Below are positions 1 to 6,373 of a DNA stretch of 13,124 nucleotides, in pieces; position 1 is the first letter of the stretch; each line of letters begins with the position of its first letter. The stretch is from Thermoleophilia bacterium (GTDB taxonomy: Bacteria; Actinomycetota; Thermoleophilia; Gaiellales; Gaiellaceae): positions 1 through 13,124 of the forward strand of contig JAOUEK010000011.1 in NCBI GenBank assembly GCA_029858755.1. The letters are read 5' to 3'. Below the pieces are notes generated by a model. That model worked only from the letters and a program-made list of their open reading frames with translations, was not told the DNA's origin and did no database searches. The translations under genes were made by a program, and so were the position numbers.

Positions 1-570
1 GCGGCGGTCGCCGGGCGCGACCACGCCGTCGACCTGCTGCACGAGTCGGACGTGCTCGTCGGGACCGGGGGGGCCGACCCCCACGTCTGGCTCGACCCCG
101 TGCGCTTCGCCGCGATCGCACGGCGCATCGGCACCGCGCTTCGCTCGCCGGAGGGCGCCGACCGGCTGGCCACGCGGCTCGAGGGTCTCGACCGCGAGCT
201 ACGAGCGGGGCTCGCCGACTGCGCGCGCCGGGAGATCGTGACCGCACACGCGGCCTTCGGCTACCTCGCCGGCCGGTACGAGCTCACGGAGGTCGCCCTC
301 ACGGGGCTCGCCCCGGAGGCGGAGCCGCCCGCGCGCGAGCTCGAAGCGCTCGTCGACGAGGTGCGGCGCACTGGCGCGACGACGGTGTTCGTCGAGCCGC
401 TGGTGGCGCCGGGCCTCGCGCGGACGATCGCCCGTGAGGCGGGTGTCGCGGCCGCGGTGCTCGACCCGCTCGAGGGGCTCGGGCACGCCGAGCTCGGCCG
501 GGGCGCCGACTACTTCTCGGTGATGCGCTCGAATCTCACGGCGCTCCGGCGGGCGCTGGGCTGCCGATGA
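1..570 (+). CDS. znuA: Zinc/manganese ABC transporter substrate-binding protein (ZnuA-like), 3' part only
   Basis: This is the C-terminal 189 residues of a cluster-9 metal-binding lipoprotein, which captures Zn2+ or Mn2+ outside the membrane and passes it to the ABC permease. The gene starts before the window, so the signal peptide and first metal ligand are missing. Visible family marks are ADPHVWLDP (residues 25-33, His28 the expected metal ligand), [12 protein letters not shown] (a second ligand His) and [12 protein letters not shown] followed by VLDPLEGL, whose Asp is the usual last ligand. The end, with [15 protein letters not shown], is the normal C-terminal helix. The TGA stop (568-570) overlaps the ATG of the following ATPase gene. 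The metal cannot be decided from this fragment: zinc is most likely, manganese or iron possible. The family call is firm; the symbol is by analogy. Confidence 0.9.
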   Translation, partial: AAVAGRDHAVDLLHESDVLVGTGGADPHVWLDPVRFAAIARRIGTALRSPEGADRLATRLEGLDRELRAGLADCARREIVTAHAAFGYLAGRYELTEVALTGLAPEAEPPARELEALVDEVRRTGATTVFVEPLVAPGLARTIAREAGVAAAVLDPLEGLGHAELGRGADYFSVMRSNLTALRRALGCR

Positions 571-1301
571 CCATGGTCGCGGCGATCGAGCTGGAGCACG
601 TGTCCTTCGCGTACCGGCCCGGCGTGCCGGTGCTCGCAGACGTCACGCTGCGGGTGTCCGAGGGCGAGTTCCTCGCCGTGGCGGGACCGAACGGGGGCGG
701 CAAGACCACCCTGCTCCGCCTCGTTCTCGGACTGGAGCGGGCGTCGGTGGGTGAGGTTCGCGTCTTCGGGCGTCCAGCCGGGCGGCGCGACCGCTCCCGA
801 AGGATCGGCTACCTGCCACAGCGGGCAGGCGCCGGCGGCGAGGCCCCCGTCACCGTCCGCGAGCTCGTCTCGGCCGGCCGGCTTGCTCCCAGCGGCATCT
901 TCGGGCCGTTGCGACGCGCCGATCGCGAGGTCGTCGACTCCGCGATCGCCCGCGTCGGCCTCGCCGATCGTGCGACCGCTCCCCTGCGGACGCTCTCGGG
1001 GGGCCTCCGCCAGCGCGCGTTCATCGCCAAGGCGCTGGCGTGCGAGCCGTCGCTGCTCGTGCTCGACGAGCCGACGACGGGCGTCGACGCCGAGTCGCAG
1101 GAGTCGCTGGCCGTGCTGCTGGAGCGGCTGCGGCGCGACCTCGGGGTGACCATCCTGTACGTGTCCCATGAGTTCGGTGCCGTCGAGCACGTCGTCGAGC
1201 GGCTCGTGCTCGTCCGCGGCGGGATCGTCTTCGACGGCCCACCGGCAGACCTGCCGGCGGTCTGGCACGACCCGTCCCACGACCACGCGCAGGGCCATTG
1301 A
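567..1301 (+). CDS. znuC: Zinc/manganese ABC transporter ATP-binding protein (ZnuC-like)
   Basis: This 244-residue cytoplasmic ATPase would energise metal import through the adjacent permease. All ABC motifs are present: Walker [10 protein letters not shown] (residues 40-48), Q-loop Gln85 in YLPQ, signature LSGGLRQR (143-150), Walker B LLVLDEP (163-169) and switch His201 in YVSHE. Length is typical. ATG 567 overlaps the znuA stop as ATGA; an in-frame ATG at 573 is an alternative start and neither has a strong ribosome-binding site, as expected for coupled translation. The last residues, [11 protein letters not shown], hold four His and two Asp, so the ATPase ends in a short potential metal-binding tail. 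The stop codon overlaps the start of znuB by one base. Neighbouring substrate-binding and permease genes make the metal-uptake role solid; the exact metal is inferred. Confidence 0.93.
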   Translation: MTMVAAIELEHVSFAYRPGVPVLADVTLRVSEGEFLAVAGPNGGGKTTLLRLVLGLERASVGEVRVFGRPAGRRDRSRRIGYLPQRAGAGGEAPVTVRELVSAGRLAPSGIFGPLRRADREVVDSAIARVGLADRATAPLRTLSGGLRQRAFIAKALACEPSLLVLDEPTTGVDAESQESLAVLLERLRRDLGVTILYVSHEFGAVEHVVERLVLVRGGIVFDGPPADLPAVWHDPSHDHAQGH

Positions 1302-2095
1302 TGCTGCGGCTGGAGTTCATGCGGCTCGCCTTCGCCGCCGGCGCGGTGGTCGGCGTCCTGGCGCCGGCGGTGGGCTTCTTCCTCGTCGAGCGGCGGCAGT
1401 CGCTGATCGGGGACGGGCTCGGCCACGTCGCGTTCGCGGGTGTCGCCGCCGGCGTCCTGCTCGACGTGTCGCCCGTGGCCGTGGCGCTGGTGTTCGCGGT
1501 GGTCGGCGCCGTGGCGGTGGAGCTGCTTCGCACCAAAGGAGGCACGGTAGGAGACCAGGCGCTCGCGCTCGTCTTCTACGTCGGCCTCGCCCTCGGCGTC
1601 GTGCTCGTCTCGTCGGCCGGCGCGCTGAACGTCAACCTCTTCCAGTACCTCTTCGGCTCGATCCTGACCGTCACCTGGTCCGACGTCTGGCTCGTGCTCG
1701 CGCTCGGCCTGGCCGCGATCGCGACGCTCGGCGTGCTCTACCGCGGGCTGGTCGGGTCGGTCGTGGACGAGGAGGGCAGCAGGGTCGCCGGCGTGGCCGT
1801 GGACACGCTGAACATGGTGGTCGCCGTGCTCGCGGCGCTCACGGTTGCGCTCGCGATGCGGATCGTCGGCCTCCTCCTGGTCGCCGCGCTGATGGTGCTG
1901 CCGGTGACGGCGGCCGGCCGCGTCGCGTGGAGCCTCCGCTCGACGCTCGGGATCGCCGTGGGGATCGGGGTCGGGTCGGTGCTCGTCGGCCTCACGATCG
2001 CGTACTACGCGGACCTGGCGCCCGGGGGGACGATCGTGCTGGCGGCGGGCTTGGCCTACCCGGTGTGCGCGATCCTCGGCGGTGCCCGCCGCTGA
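1301..2095 (+). CDS. znuB: Zinc/manganese ABC transporter permease (ZnuB-like)
   Basis: This 264-residue integral membrane protein belongs to the ABC-3 family and would form the metal channel of the importer. Hydrophobic segments lie at roughly residues 8-29, 55-76, 86-105, 127-148, 170-186, 189-206, 215-234 and 241-259. The conserved early loop reads IGDGLGHVAFAGVAAG (36-51), matching the family's Gly-Asp-x-Leu-x-His element; the later loop RVAGVAVDTLN (161-171) is where the permease meets the ATPase. The ATG at 1301 overlaps the znuC stop in TGATG; a TTG immediately before it (1298) is possible but less likely. Length is typical, with no truncation. This is the last gene of the operon, and its TGA abuts the stop of the convergent tdk gene with no room for a terminator. 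Confidence 0.93.
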   Translation: MLRLEFMRLAFAAGAVVGVLAPAVGFFLVERRQSLIGDGLGHVAFAGVAAGVLLDVSPVAVALVFAVVGAVAVELLRTKGGTVGDQALALVFYVGLALGVVLVSSAGALNVNLFQYLFGSILTVTWSDVWLVLALGLAAIATLGVLYRGLVGSVVDEEGSRVAGVAVDTLNMVVAVLAALTVALAMRIVGLLLVAALMVLPVTAAGRVAWSLRSTLGIAVGIGVGSVLVGLTIAYYADLAPGGTIVLAAGLAYPVCAILGGARR

Positions 2096-2695
2096 TCAGG
2101 CGGCGGCTGCCACGGCCCCGGCCCCCGGCTCGTGACAGTCGCGGCAGCGCGCCTCGTACTGCTCCGCTGCGCCGACCACGATCGTGTCCCCCGAGTACGG
2201 CGCCGGCCGTCCGTCGACGAGCCGCTGCGTCGTCGTCGCCGGCCCGCCGCAGCGGTGGCAGACGGCCTGCAGCTTGTCGACGAACTCGGCTCGGGCGAGC
2301 AGCTCGGGCACCGGCCCGAAGGGCAGGCGGCGGAAGTCCTGGTCGAGGCCCGAGCAGATCACCCGGGCGCCTCCGTCAGCGAGCTCGAGCGCGGCGTGGA
2401 CGACCTCCTGCTCGAAGAACTGCACCTCGTCGATGCCCACCACGTCGTGGCTGCGCGCGCGAGCGACGACCTCCGCATAGCCGTCGACCGGCACGGCGGA
2501 CATGCGCACGCCGGCATGGCTGACGACGTCCGCGACGTCATAGCGGGAGTCGATCCGCGGCTTGAACAGGATCACGCGCTGCCCGGCGATCTCGGCGCGG
2601 CGCAGGCGGCGGATCATCTCCTCGCTCTTGCCGCTGAACATCGGGCCGCAGACGACCTCGAGCCAGCCGCCACGCTGCGGGGGAACGCGGATCAC
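2096..2695 (-). CDS. tdk: Thymidine kinase, type II (TK1-like)
   Basis: The product (199 residues) phosphorylates thymidine with ATP in the pyrimidine salvage pathway in the cytoplasm. Motifs counted from the chosen start: P-loop GPMFSGKSEEM (residues 17-27), the metal/catalytic pair Asp89-Glu90 in GIDEVQFF, GLDQDFRRLPFG (116-127, the family's G-L-D-x-D-F element), and a structural zinc site of CHRC (146-149) plus CRDC (184-187), followed by a short Ala/Gly tail. The reading frame is open further upstream to 2908, but that extra 71-residue stretch is Ser/Ala/Arg-rich and unlike the family. I therefore place the start at GTG 2693-2695, just before the conserved WLEVVCGPMFSGKS, with a weak AGGA upstream. 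The length then fits the family. The gene is transcribed against the transporter operon and away from the tRNA. Confidence 0.93.
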   Translation of the reverse strand: MIRVPPQRGGWLEVVCGPMFSGKSEEMIRRLRRAEIAGQRVILFKPRIDSRYDVADVVSHAGVRMSAVPVDGYAEVVARARSHDVVGIDEVQFFEQEVVHAALELADGGARVICSGLDQDFRRLPFGPVPELLARAEFVDKLQAVCHRCGGPATTTQRLVDGRPAPYSGDTIVVGAAEQYEARCRDCHEPGAGAVAAAA

Positions 2696-2949
2696 GGGCC
2701 GGATCCTACGGAGCCGACCGGTCGGAGTCACGGAGGCCGCCAGAGCACGCGAAGCGCCTCGCCCTCGGGGTCGACGTCGTGCCGACGCCGAGGGCGGCAG
2801 GACGGTCCCGCAGCTCGGCGGCGCGGTCGAGCTCACGCAGGATTGCGTGCTCGACGGGGATGTCTCGCCCGAGACGGCGGGCTCGCCCGCCCGCGCGGCC
2901 GTCGACACGCGGGCGCGAGCCAGGATCGAAAGCGCCGCCCGACAGGCCG
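2696..2949. other. Non-coding gap between tdk and the tRNA promoter
   Basis: About 250 bases separate the divergent tdk and tRNA/rpmG units. It must contain the tdk promoter (minus strand), but no convincing -35/-10 pair is visible. The reverse strand at 2728-2864 reads like protein in two frames joined by a -1 shift, with no start codon; it is described as a finding. No other feature is recognised. Confidence 0.4.
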
Positions 2950-2978
2950 CCGACCCCGAGGCGGGACGCTGCTATGCT
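2950..2978 (+). promoter_or_regulatory. Candidate promoter of the tRNA-rpmG unit
   Basis: A -10-like TATGCT lies at 2973-2978, and CCGACC at 2950-2955 is a partial -35 match (GAC core only) with a 17-base spacer. The predicted start, about 2985, falls just before the mature tRNA at 2992, which is the usual arrangement. The weak -35 keeps confidence moderate. Confidence 0.5.
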
Positions 2979-2991
2979 TCTCGTCCGCCGG

Positions 2992-3065
2992 GGCGGCGTA
3001 GCTCAGTTGGTTAGAGCAGCGGAATCATAATCCGCGTGTCGTAGGTTCGAGTCCTACCGCCGCTA
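2992..3065 (+). tRNA. tRNA with anticodon CAT, probably elongator tRNA-Met
   Basis: A complete cloverleaf can be drawn. The acceptor stem is GGCGGCG with CGCCGCT (first pair a G-U wobble); U8 and A9 follow, then D stem GCTC/GAGC with loop AGTTGGTTA, anticodon stem GCGGA/TCCGC with loop ATCATAA, variable loop GTGTC, and T stem GTAGG/CCTAC with loop TTCGAGT. The discriminator is A3065. The anticodon CAT (3025-3027) reads AUG. Lack of the three G-C pairs of initiator tRNA in the anticodon stem argues for the elongator; a lysidine-modified tRNA-Ile(CAT) cannot be fully excluded. The 3' CCA is not encoded: the genome reads CCT after the discriminator, so CCA must be added enzymatically. A tRNA just before rpmG-secE-nusG is a common bacterial arrangement. 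Confidence 0.95.
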
Positions 3066-3105
3066 CCTCCCGCCGCGTATCCGTACCCACGAGAGAAGCT
3101 GAGAG

Positions 3106-3267
3106 ATGGCCACCGGAGTCAGAGTCGCGATCACGCTCGCCTGCACCGAGTGCAAGCGGCGGAACTACCAGACGCAGAAGTCCAAGCGGAACTCGCCGGA
3201 TCGCGTGGAGTTCAGCAAGTACTGCCGCTGGTGCGGCAGGCACACCCCGCACCGCGAGACCCGTTAG
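3106..3267 (+). CDS. rpmG: 50S ribosomal protein L33, zinc-binding form
   Basis: This short gene encodes 53 residues, beginning [17 protein letters not shown] and ending [14 protein letters not shown]. It matches L33, a small protein of the large ribosomal subunit near the E site. Two CxxC pairs, Cys13/Cys16 and Cys40/Cys43, form the zinc ribbon, so this is the zinc-containing (C+) type rather than the cysteine-less paralogue made under zinc starvation in some bacteria. The ATG at 3106 follows a purine-rich GAGAGAAGCTGAGAG that serves as a weak ribosome-binding site. It lies 40 bases after the tRNA and 20 bases before secE, probably in one transcript. Length and composition are ordinary for the family. 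Confidence 0.95.
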   Translation: MATGVRVAITLACTECKRRNYQTQKSKRNSPDRVEFSKYCRWCGRHTPHRETR

Positions 3268-3287
3268 CGCGGAAGGAGCACCTGGCG

Positions 3288-3608
3288 ATGGCAGGCGAGA
3301 CCAGACGGCAGCGTCGCGACGCGCGGCGCTCGGCGGGAGGCGCGAAGCGCGAGCCCGCCCGCGAGCCGGTCGAGACCGGCGGTGGCCCGGCGGCCGCGGC
3401 GGCGGCACCGCATGTCCAGGCGCCGCGCCGAGGCGGCTTCCTCCGCGAGTCCGTCGGTGAGCTCAAGAAGGTCGAGTGGCCGAACCGGCCGCAGGTGATC
3501 CAGGGGACGATCGTCGTGCTGATCGCGTGCGCCATCGTCGGTGCGTATCTCTGGGGGGTCGACCAGGTGCTCCGTCCGTTCGTCCGCGACGTGCTTCTCG
3601 GCCAGTAG
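3288..3608 (+). CDS. secE: Preprotein translocase subunit SecE
   Basis: The 106-residue product is the single-span SecE of the SecYEG protein-export channel in the cytoplasmic membrane, where it clamps SecY. Residues 1-50 are a basic then Ala/Pro-rich cytoplasmic segment. The conserved amphipathic helix FLRESVGELKKVEWPN (51-66) leads into one hydrophobic span, about residues 72-92. The short tail follows. KKVEWP is the family's diagnostic element. The start is ATG 3288, preceded by GGAAGGAG (3271-3278) at good spacing; the frame is open upstream but that part overlaps rpmG. nusG follows 10 bases later, the classic secE-nusG pair. Confidence 0.95.
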   Translation: MAGETRRQRRDARRSAGGAKREPAREPVETGGGPAAAAAAPHVQAPRRGGFLRESVGELKKVEWPNRPQVIQGTIVVLIACAIVGAYLWGVDQVLRPFVRDVLLGQ

Positions 3609-3618
3609 GAGATCGCAG

Positions 3619-4152
3619 ATGTTCCAGTGGTACGTCGTCAACACCTACTCGGGGCACGAGAACAAGGTCAAGCAGAACCTCGAGCACCGGATCCTCTCCA
3701 TGGGGCAGCAGCACCGCTTCCGCCGGGTGGTCGTGCCCACGGAGCAGGTGATCGAGACCAAGGACGGGCAGAAGGTCCAGATCGAGAAGCGCGTGCTCCC
3801 CGGCTACGTGCTGGTGAACATGGACCTGAGCGACGAGGCGTGGACGGTCGTCAAGGGCACGCCCGGCGTGACCGCCTTCGTCGGCGCCGGCGCCAAGCCG
3901 GTGCCGCTCGCACAGGGCGAGGTCGACCGCATCCTGCAACACGGCGGCGCTGCGGGCGCGCCCGCTCCGAAGTCCCAGGTCGAGTTCACGCTCGGTGAGT
4001 CCGTCAAGGTGACGTCGGGCCCGCTCTCCGACTTCGACGGCGAGATCGTCGACGTCAACGCGGACCAGCAGAAGCTGAAGGTGCTCGTGGACATCTTCGA
4101 GCGCCAGGTACCGGTCGAGCTCGGCTTCGACCAGGTGAAGAAGATCGACTGA
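3619..4152 (+). CDS. nusG: Transcription termination/antitermination factor NusG
   Basis: The product (177 residues) binds the RNA polymerase clamp to modulate pausing and Rho termination, and links polymerase to the ribosome. The N-terminal NGN domain begins [14 protein letters not shown] and contains VVPTEQV and the conserved [10 protein letters not shown], followed by [10 protein letters not shown] Gly/Ala/Pro linker (about residues 112-121) leads to the KOW domain, with [18 protein letters not shown] and the ending FDQVKKID. The start is ATG 3619 after TAGGAG at about 3606-3611; the longer frame to 3541 lies inside secE and is not used. Unlike Streptomyces and Mycobacterium NusG, there is no long acidic N-terminal extension, a useful taxonomic hint. 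It lies between secE and rplK as usual. Confidence 0.96.
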   Translation: MFQWYVVNTYSGHENKVKQNLEHRILSMGQQHRFRRVVVPTEQVIETKDGQKVQIEKRVLPGYVLVNMDLSDEAWTVVKGTPGVTAFVGAGAKPVPLAQGEVDRILQHGGAAGAPAPKSQVEFTLGESVKVTSGPLSDFDGEIVDVNADQQKLKVLVDIFERQVPVELGFDQVKKID

Positions 4153-4171
4153 CCCGCACCACGACAAGACG

Positions 4172-4192
4172 GGAGGAGGGGCGGGCAGCCCC
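4172..4192 (+). promoter_or_regulatory. Distant ribosome-binding site plus hairpin before rplK
   Basis: A strong Shine-Dalgarno sequence GGAGGAGG (4172-4179) lies about 30 bases before the rplK ATG, too far for direct use. It overlaps the start of a stem GGGGC (4178-4182) / GCCCC (4188-4192) with loop GGGCA. Folding would shorten the distance to about 16 bases, so the hairpin may bring the site near the start. The bases just before ATG 4209 carry no ribosome-binding site. Confidence 0.45.
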
Positions 4193-4208
4193 GCATGCAC
4201 TCACGCAC

Positions 4209-4634
4209 ATGGCGAAGAAGGTCCTCACACTCATCAAGCTCCAGATCCCGGGCGGGCAGGCGAACCCTGCGCCGCCGGTCGGGCCTGCGCTGGGCCAGCA
4301 CGGGGTCAACATCGTCGAGTTCACCAAGGCGTTCAACGCGCAGACCGCGCACGAGAACGGCCGTATCATCCCCGTGGAGATCACGGTCTTCGAGGACCGC
4401 TCCTTCACGTTCATCACCAAGACGCCCCCGGCCGCCGTGCTGATCAAGGAGGCGCTCGGGATCGAGTCCGGCTCCGGCGAGCCCAACCGCGAGAAGGTGG
4501 GCAGGCTGACGAAGGCGCAGCTGCGCTCGATCGCGGAGACCAAGATGCCCGACCTCAACGCGAACGACGTCGAGGCGGCGATGCTCGTGATCGCCGGGAC
4601 GGCCCGCTCGATGGGCGTGGAGGTGGAGGGATGA
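4209..4634 (+). CDS. rplK: 50S ribosomal protein L11
   Basis: At 141 residues, exactly the usual length, this is L11, which binds the GTPase-associated region of 23S rRNA at the base of the L10-L12 stalk. The N-terminal domain has [20 protein letters not shown] (residues 11-30), containing the Pro-rich element targeted by thiopeptide antibiotics, and the [12 protein letters not shown] stretch. The C-terminal RNA-binding domain runs from about residue 72 and ends [18 protein letters not shown], with the family's RSMG signature. Start is ATG 4209, fixed by the invariant [13 protein letters not shown] beginning although no ribosome-binding site is close. rplA follows after 88 bases. Confidence 0.97.
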   Translation: MAKKVLTLIKLQIPGGQANPAPPVGPALGQHGVNIVEFTKAFNAQTAHENGRIIPVEITVFEDRSFTFITKTPPAAVLIKEALGIESGSGEPNREKVGRLTKAQLRSIAETKMPDLNANDVEAAMLVIAGTARSMGVEVEG

Positions 4635-4684
4635 CCGTCGTGGGCGAATCGCCGGCCGGCCGCGGCGGCGGCTGCTTCCGGGGG

Positions 4685-4698
4685 TGCCCTGCGGGGCA
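4685..4698 (+). other. Small hairpin in the rplK-rplA gap
   Basis: TGCCC (4685-4689) pairs with GGGCA (4694-4698) around the loop TGCG, between rplK and the rplA ribosome-binding site. It is a compact stem in an 88-base gap that is otherwise plain GC-rich sequence. A role in L1 autoregulation is possible but unsupported. Confidence 0.25.
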
Positions 4699-4722
4699 GA
4701 CGGGCCTGGAGGTGGAGCGCTG

Positions 4723-5460
4723 ATGGCCGCGCACGGAAAGCGGTACAGGGCGGCGCGGGCGACGATCGACCGTGAGCGGCTCTACACCCCGGCCGAGGCG
4801 GTGCGGGCGCTCAAGGCCTTCGAGGGCGCGAAGTTCGACGAGACGGTCGAGGTGCACTTCCGGCTCGGCCTCAACGTCCGCCACGCCGACGAGCAGCTGC
4901 GCGGCACGCTGATGCTGCCGCACGGCATCGGCAGGGCGGTGCGCGTGGCCGTGTTCGCCGAGGGCGAGAAGGCGCGCGAGGCCGAGGAGGCGGGCGCAGA
5001 CGTCGTCGGGTCCGCCGACCTCGCGACGCGCATCGAGGGTGGGTTCCTCGAGTTCGACGTCGCGATCGCCACGCCGGATCAGATGGGCAACGTGGGCAAG
5101 CTGGGCCGGGTGCTCGGCCCCCGCGGCCTGATGCCGAACCCGAAGACGGGGACGGTGACCTTCGACGTCGGCAAGGCAGTCACCGACGCGAAGGCGGGCA
5201 AGCTCGAGTACCGCACCGACCGTGGCGCCAACGTGCACCTGCCGATCGGCAAGAAGAGCTTCGACGAGCGCCAGCTGCTCGAGAACTACGCCACGCTGCT
5301 CGACGAGATCGTGCGTGCCAAGCCGGCCGCGGCGAAGGGGCGCTACATCAAGGGCATCACCCTGACGACAACGATGGGCCCGGGGCTGCACGTCGACCCG
5401 ACGCGCACCCGCGACCTCGTCGAGGAGCTCGACGCCGCAGAGGAGGCCGTCCCGGCCTAG
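4723..5460 (+). CDS. rplA: 50S ribosomal protein L1
   Basis: This 245-residue protein is L1, which forms the mobile stalk by the ribosomal E site and in many bacteria represses its own operon by binding mRNA. Recognisable elements are [20 protein letters not shown] near the N-terminus, [20 protein letters not shown] (43-61 region), and the signature [15 protein letters not shown] (131-145). The late IGKKSF and [16 protein letters not shown] segments complete the two-domain fold. Start is ATG 4723, preceded by GGAGGTGG (4708-4715) at seven bases; an in-frame ATG at 4684 would add 13 unlike residues and lacks such a site. The protein is slightly longer than E. coli L1 because of an acidic/Ala C-terminal end. 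Confidence 0.97.
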   Translation: MAAHGKRYRAARATIDRERLYTPAEAVRALKAFEGAKFDETVEVHFRLGLNVRHADEQLRGTLMLPHGIGRAVRVAVFAEGEKAREAEEAGADVVGSADLATRIEGGFLEFDVAIATPDQMGNVGKLGRVLGPRGLMPNPKTGTVTFDVGKAVTDAKAGKLEYRTDRGANVHLPIGKKSFDERQLLENYATLLDEIVRAKPAAAKGRYIKGITLTTTMGPGLHVDPTRTRDLVEELDAAEEAVPA

Positions 5461-5480
5461 GTCGCACGGAAGCCAGCCCG

Positions 5481-5616
5481 TCGCCACAGACAGCCGGCAG
5501 CCGGCGCCCGCGGGCGCCCGCAGAGGACCGGCCGAGGCGGCCTCGATCGTCGAGCAGGAGTCGCCTGCCTCTCCTTCGAGCCCGCCCCAGGCGGGCCCGA
5601 ACGTTCGAGAGGAGGT
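5481..5616 (+). promoter_or_regulatory. L10 leader RNA (ribosomal protein autoregulatory element)
   Basis: The rplA-rplJ gap carries the hallmark of the bacterial L10 leader: AGACAGC (5488-5494) and GCCGAGG (5531-5537), joined by a stem GCCGG (5493-5497) / CCGGC (5528-5532). In known leaders I recall this stem as GCAGG/CCTGC, so both strands have changed together. Inside it, GGCGCCCGCGGGCGCC (5503-5518) is a perfect palindrome folding into a six-pair hairpin. Downstream, GCCCGCC (5580-5586) pairs with GGCGGGC (5590-5596), extended by TTCG/CGAA, and CCTCTC (5568-5573) can pair with GAGAGG (5607-5612), covering part of the rplJ ribosome-binding site. This fits feedback by the L10-L12 complex. 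No T-run follows, so translational control is more likely than intrinsic termination. Confidence 0.75.
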
Positions 5617-5621
5617 ACGGA

Positions 5622-6371
5622 GTGCAGAGAACCGAGAAGGAGCGCGTCGTCGGCGAGCTGACGGAGCGGCTGCGGGAGACCGAGTCGCTGCTCGTCGCCG
5701 ACTACCGCGGCCTGACCAACGCCCAGCTCGCCGAGGTGCGCAGGAGGCTCCGGGAGCACGGGGCGACACTGACGGTCGTCAAGAACTCCCTGACCCGCCG
5801 CGCCGCCGAGGCGGCCGGTGCGGAGCAGCTGCTCGCGTTGCTCGAGGGCCCGACGGCGATCGCGTTCGTCGAGTCCGACGGTGACGCCGTCGCCGTCGCC
5901 AAGGCGCTCTCCGACACCGCGAGGGAGACGAAGATCCTTGCGCTGCGCGGCGGCGTCTTCGAGGGCAAGCAGCTCGAGGCGTCTGACGTGGAGCGGCTGG
6001 CGAAGTTGCCGCCGGTCGACGTCCTGAAGAGCCAGCTCGTCGGAGTGATCATCGCCCCGGTGACCCAGCTCGCCGGCCTGCTGGAGGCCCCGCTGCGCGA
6101 CCTGGCCGGTCTGATCGACGCCCGGATCGCTCAGCTCGAGGAGCAGGGTGGGGGCGCCGAGGAGCACGTTCAGGAGCCAGTCGCCGACGACACGGCCGAC
6201 GAGGCCCCGCAGGAGCCGGCGACGGCCGTCGAGCAGCCGTCGGCGCCCGACGCAGAGGCGGAGGCCGGCTCGGAAGCCGAGGCCCGGCCCGACACCGAAG
6301 CAGCGGCGGAAGCCCCTTCGGCCGAAGCCGACACCGAGAACGAGACCGAACCCGGAAACGAGGAGGAGTAA
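5622..6371 (+). CDS. rplJ: 50S ribosomal protein L10 with long acidic C-terminal tail
   Basis: L10 anchors L12 dimers to 23S rRNA, forming the ribosomal stalk that recruits translation GTPases. Core family sequence covers residues 1-170: [20 protein letters not shown] (21-40), the RNA-binding [11 protein letters not shown] (52-62), EGPTAIAFV (75-83) and the L12-binding helix near 145-174. Beyond about residue 175 comes a 75-residue low-complexity tail of Glu, Ala, Asp and Pro, with about 25 acidic residues and almost no basic ones, ending GNEEE. Ordinary L10 is about 165-180 residues, so this one (249) is clearly extended. The GTG start at 5622 follows GGAGGT (5611-5616). The preceding leader suggests autoregulation. 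The last codons of the tail double as the ribosome-binding site of rplL. Confidence 0.96.
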   Translation: MQRTEKERVVGELTERLRETESLLVADYRGLTNAQLAEVRRRLREHGATLTVVKNSLTRRAAEAAGAEQLLALLEGPTAIAFVESDGDAVAVAKALSDTARETKILALRGGVFEGKQLEASDVERLAKLPPVDVLKSQLVGVIIAPVTQLAGLLEAPLRDLAGLIDARIAQLEEQGGGAEEHVQEPVADDTADEAPQEPATAVEQPSAPDAEAEAGSEAEARPDTEAAAEAPSAEADTENETEPGNEEE

Positions 6372-6373
6372 CA

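Noticed and set aside
1168..2523. 451-codon plus-strand frame across znuC, znuB and tdk
   Set aside because: Arg/Ala-rich translation that crosses three well-supported genes in another frame.
2696..2908. N-terminal extension of tdk to an upstream ATG
   Set aside because: The extra 71 residues are Ser/Ala/Arg-rich and unlike thymidine kinases; GTG 2695 gives the family length.
1..3267. A zinc-regulated cluster linking znuABC with rpmG
   Set aside because: L33 is the ordinary zinc-binding form, belongs to the secE-nusG block, and is separated from the transporter by the convergent tdk gene; no Zur-like palindrome was seen.
4195..4443. Short frame starting at ATG 4195, better spaced from the strong ribosome-binding site than rplK
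   Set aside because: Product is a Ser/Arg-rich low-complexity string in a frame overlapping L11; rplK is beyond doubt.
5575..5601. Hairpin before rplJ as an intrinsic terminator
   Set aside because: No T-run follows; it is better explained as part of the L10 leader.
4555..5769. 404-codon minus-strand frame across rplA and rplJ
   Set aside because: Antisense shadow; it spans the L10 leader and contains no family motif.
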